Of a DNA stretch of 5,725 bases, positions 5,691-5,725 are shown in pieces. The translations under genes and the position numbers were made by a program. Position 1 is the first letter of the stretch, and every line of letters begins with the position of its first letter. The notes below the pieces were generated by a model. That model was not told where the DNA came from. It worked only from the letters and a program-made list of their open reading frames with translations, and ran no database searches. This stretch comes from Candidatus Aenigmatarchaeota archaeon (GTDB lineage Archaea > Aenigmatarchaeota > Aenigmatarchaeia > QMZP01): NCBI GenBank assembly GCA_020343575.1, contig CP070801.1, forward strand, positions 916,052 to 921,776. The letters run 5' to 3'.

Positions 5691-5725
5691 ATTACAAGCA
5701 CATCTGGAAACTGTTTCAACATCAC
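5634..5725 (+). repeat. Beta-helix opening module, copy 2 (interrupted by TAG, cut by window edge)
   Basis: The segment reads YCQELDSEDTVYELNR, a stop, then ITSTSGNCFNI. It aligns without gaps to copy 1 (YCRNLDTADTVYELNQ-S-VNSNSSACLNV), with the TAG standing where copy 1 has Ser. The nucleotide sequences are also alike (TATTGT, TTGGA, GTTTATGAA are shared). It marks the start of a second beta-helix that runs off the window. Confidence 0.8.
5688..5690 (+). other. In-frame TAG interrupting the second beta-helix opening module
   Basis: The conserved second cysteine and C-F-N-I sequence follow the TAG in the same frame at the same spacing as in copy 1, so the protein pattern extends beyond this stop. 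One base change from TCG (Ser), TTG, AAG, CAG or GAG would produce TAG. Confidence 0.8.

Larger units (their letters stand above)
1023..5725 (+). pseudogene. Probable single giant surface-protein gene with two in-frame stops (3' end beyond window)
   Basis: All coding segments from 1023 to the last base share one frame and a coherent domain order, and the only breaks are TAA at 3492 and TAG at 5688. There is no frameshift in about 4.7 kb, and the sequence after the last stop (5691-5725, ITSTSGNCFNI) still follows the family pattern. The possibilities are a recent pseudogene, stop-codon readthrough or recoding, strain variation, or sequence error. The lack of frameshifts argues against old decay. 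metK and the VTT gene both end in TAA and look normal, which argues against a genome-wide reassignment of TAA. Confidence 0.55.

Overview
The window most likely comes from an archaeon, probably a DPANN-type lineage known from metagenomes. Three things point that way. A TATA-like box sits about 25-30 bases before the third gene, with no strong Shine-Dalgarno site. The large surface protein carries domain types I associate with DPANN genomes. N-glycosylation sequons are very dense. The lineage is an inference; no rRNA or other phylogenetic marker is present.

Layout, all on the + strand: (1) bases 1-416, the 3' end of metK (S-adenosylmethionine synthetase, bacterial-type family) with an unusual charged C-terminal tail; (2) 456-944, a small VTT/DedA-family membrane protein of the YqaA type; (3) 945-1022, a short intergenic region with T-rich tracts and a TATA-like promoter; (4) 1023 to the window end, one reading frame encoding a giant modular surface protein, interrupted by only two stop codons, TAA at 3492-3494 and TAG at 5688-5690.

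The surface protein begins with a short basic cytoplasmic segment and one membrane helix. About 460 residues of beta-sandwich domains follow, then a right-handed beta-helix of PbH1/NosD-like rungs. After these come a carboxypeptidase-regulatory-like domain, an Ig-like domain that appears to be split by an inserted DUF2341 + LamG (concanavalin A-like) cassette, and the start of a second beta-helix. Both stops fall inside recognisable repeat units whose sequence continues past them in the same frame. I therefore read 1023-5725 as one gene that is decaying, recoded, polymorphic or misassembled, rather than as independent genes.

metK (cytosolic methyl-donor synthesis), the VTT protein (membrane) and the surface protein have no evident shared pathway. 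The surface gene has its own promoter-like element. I see no tRNA, rRNA, CRISPR array or insertion sequence.
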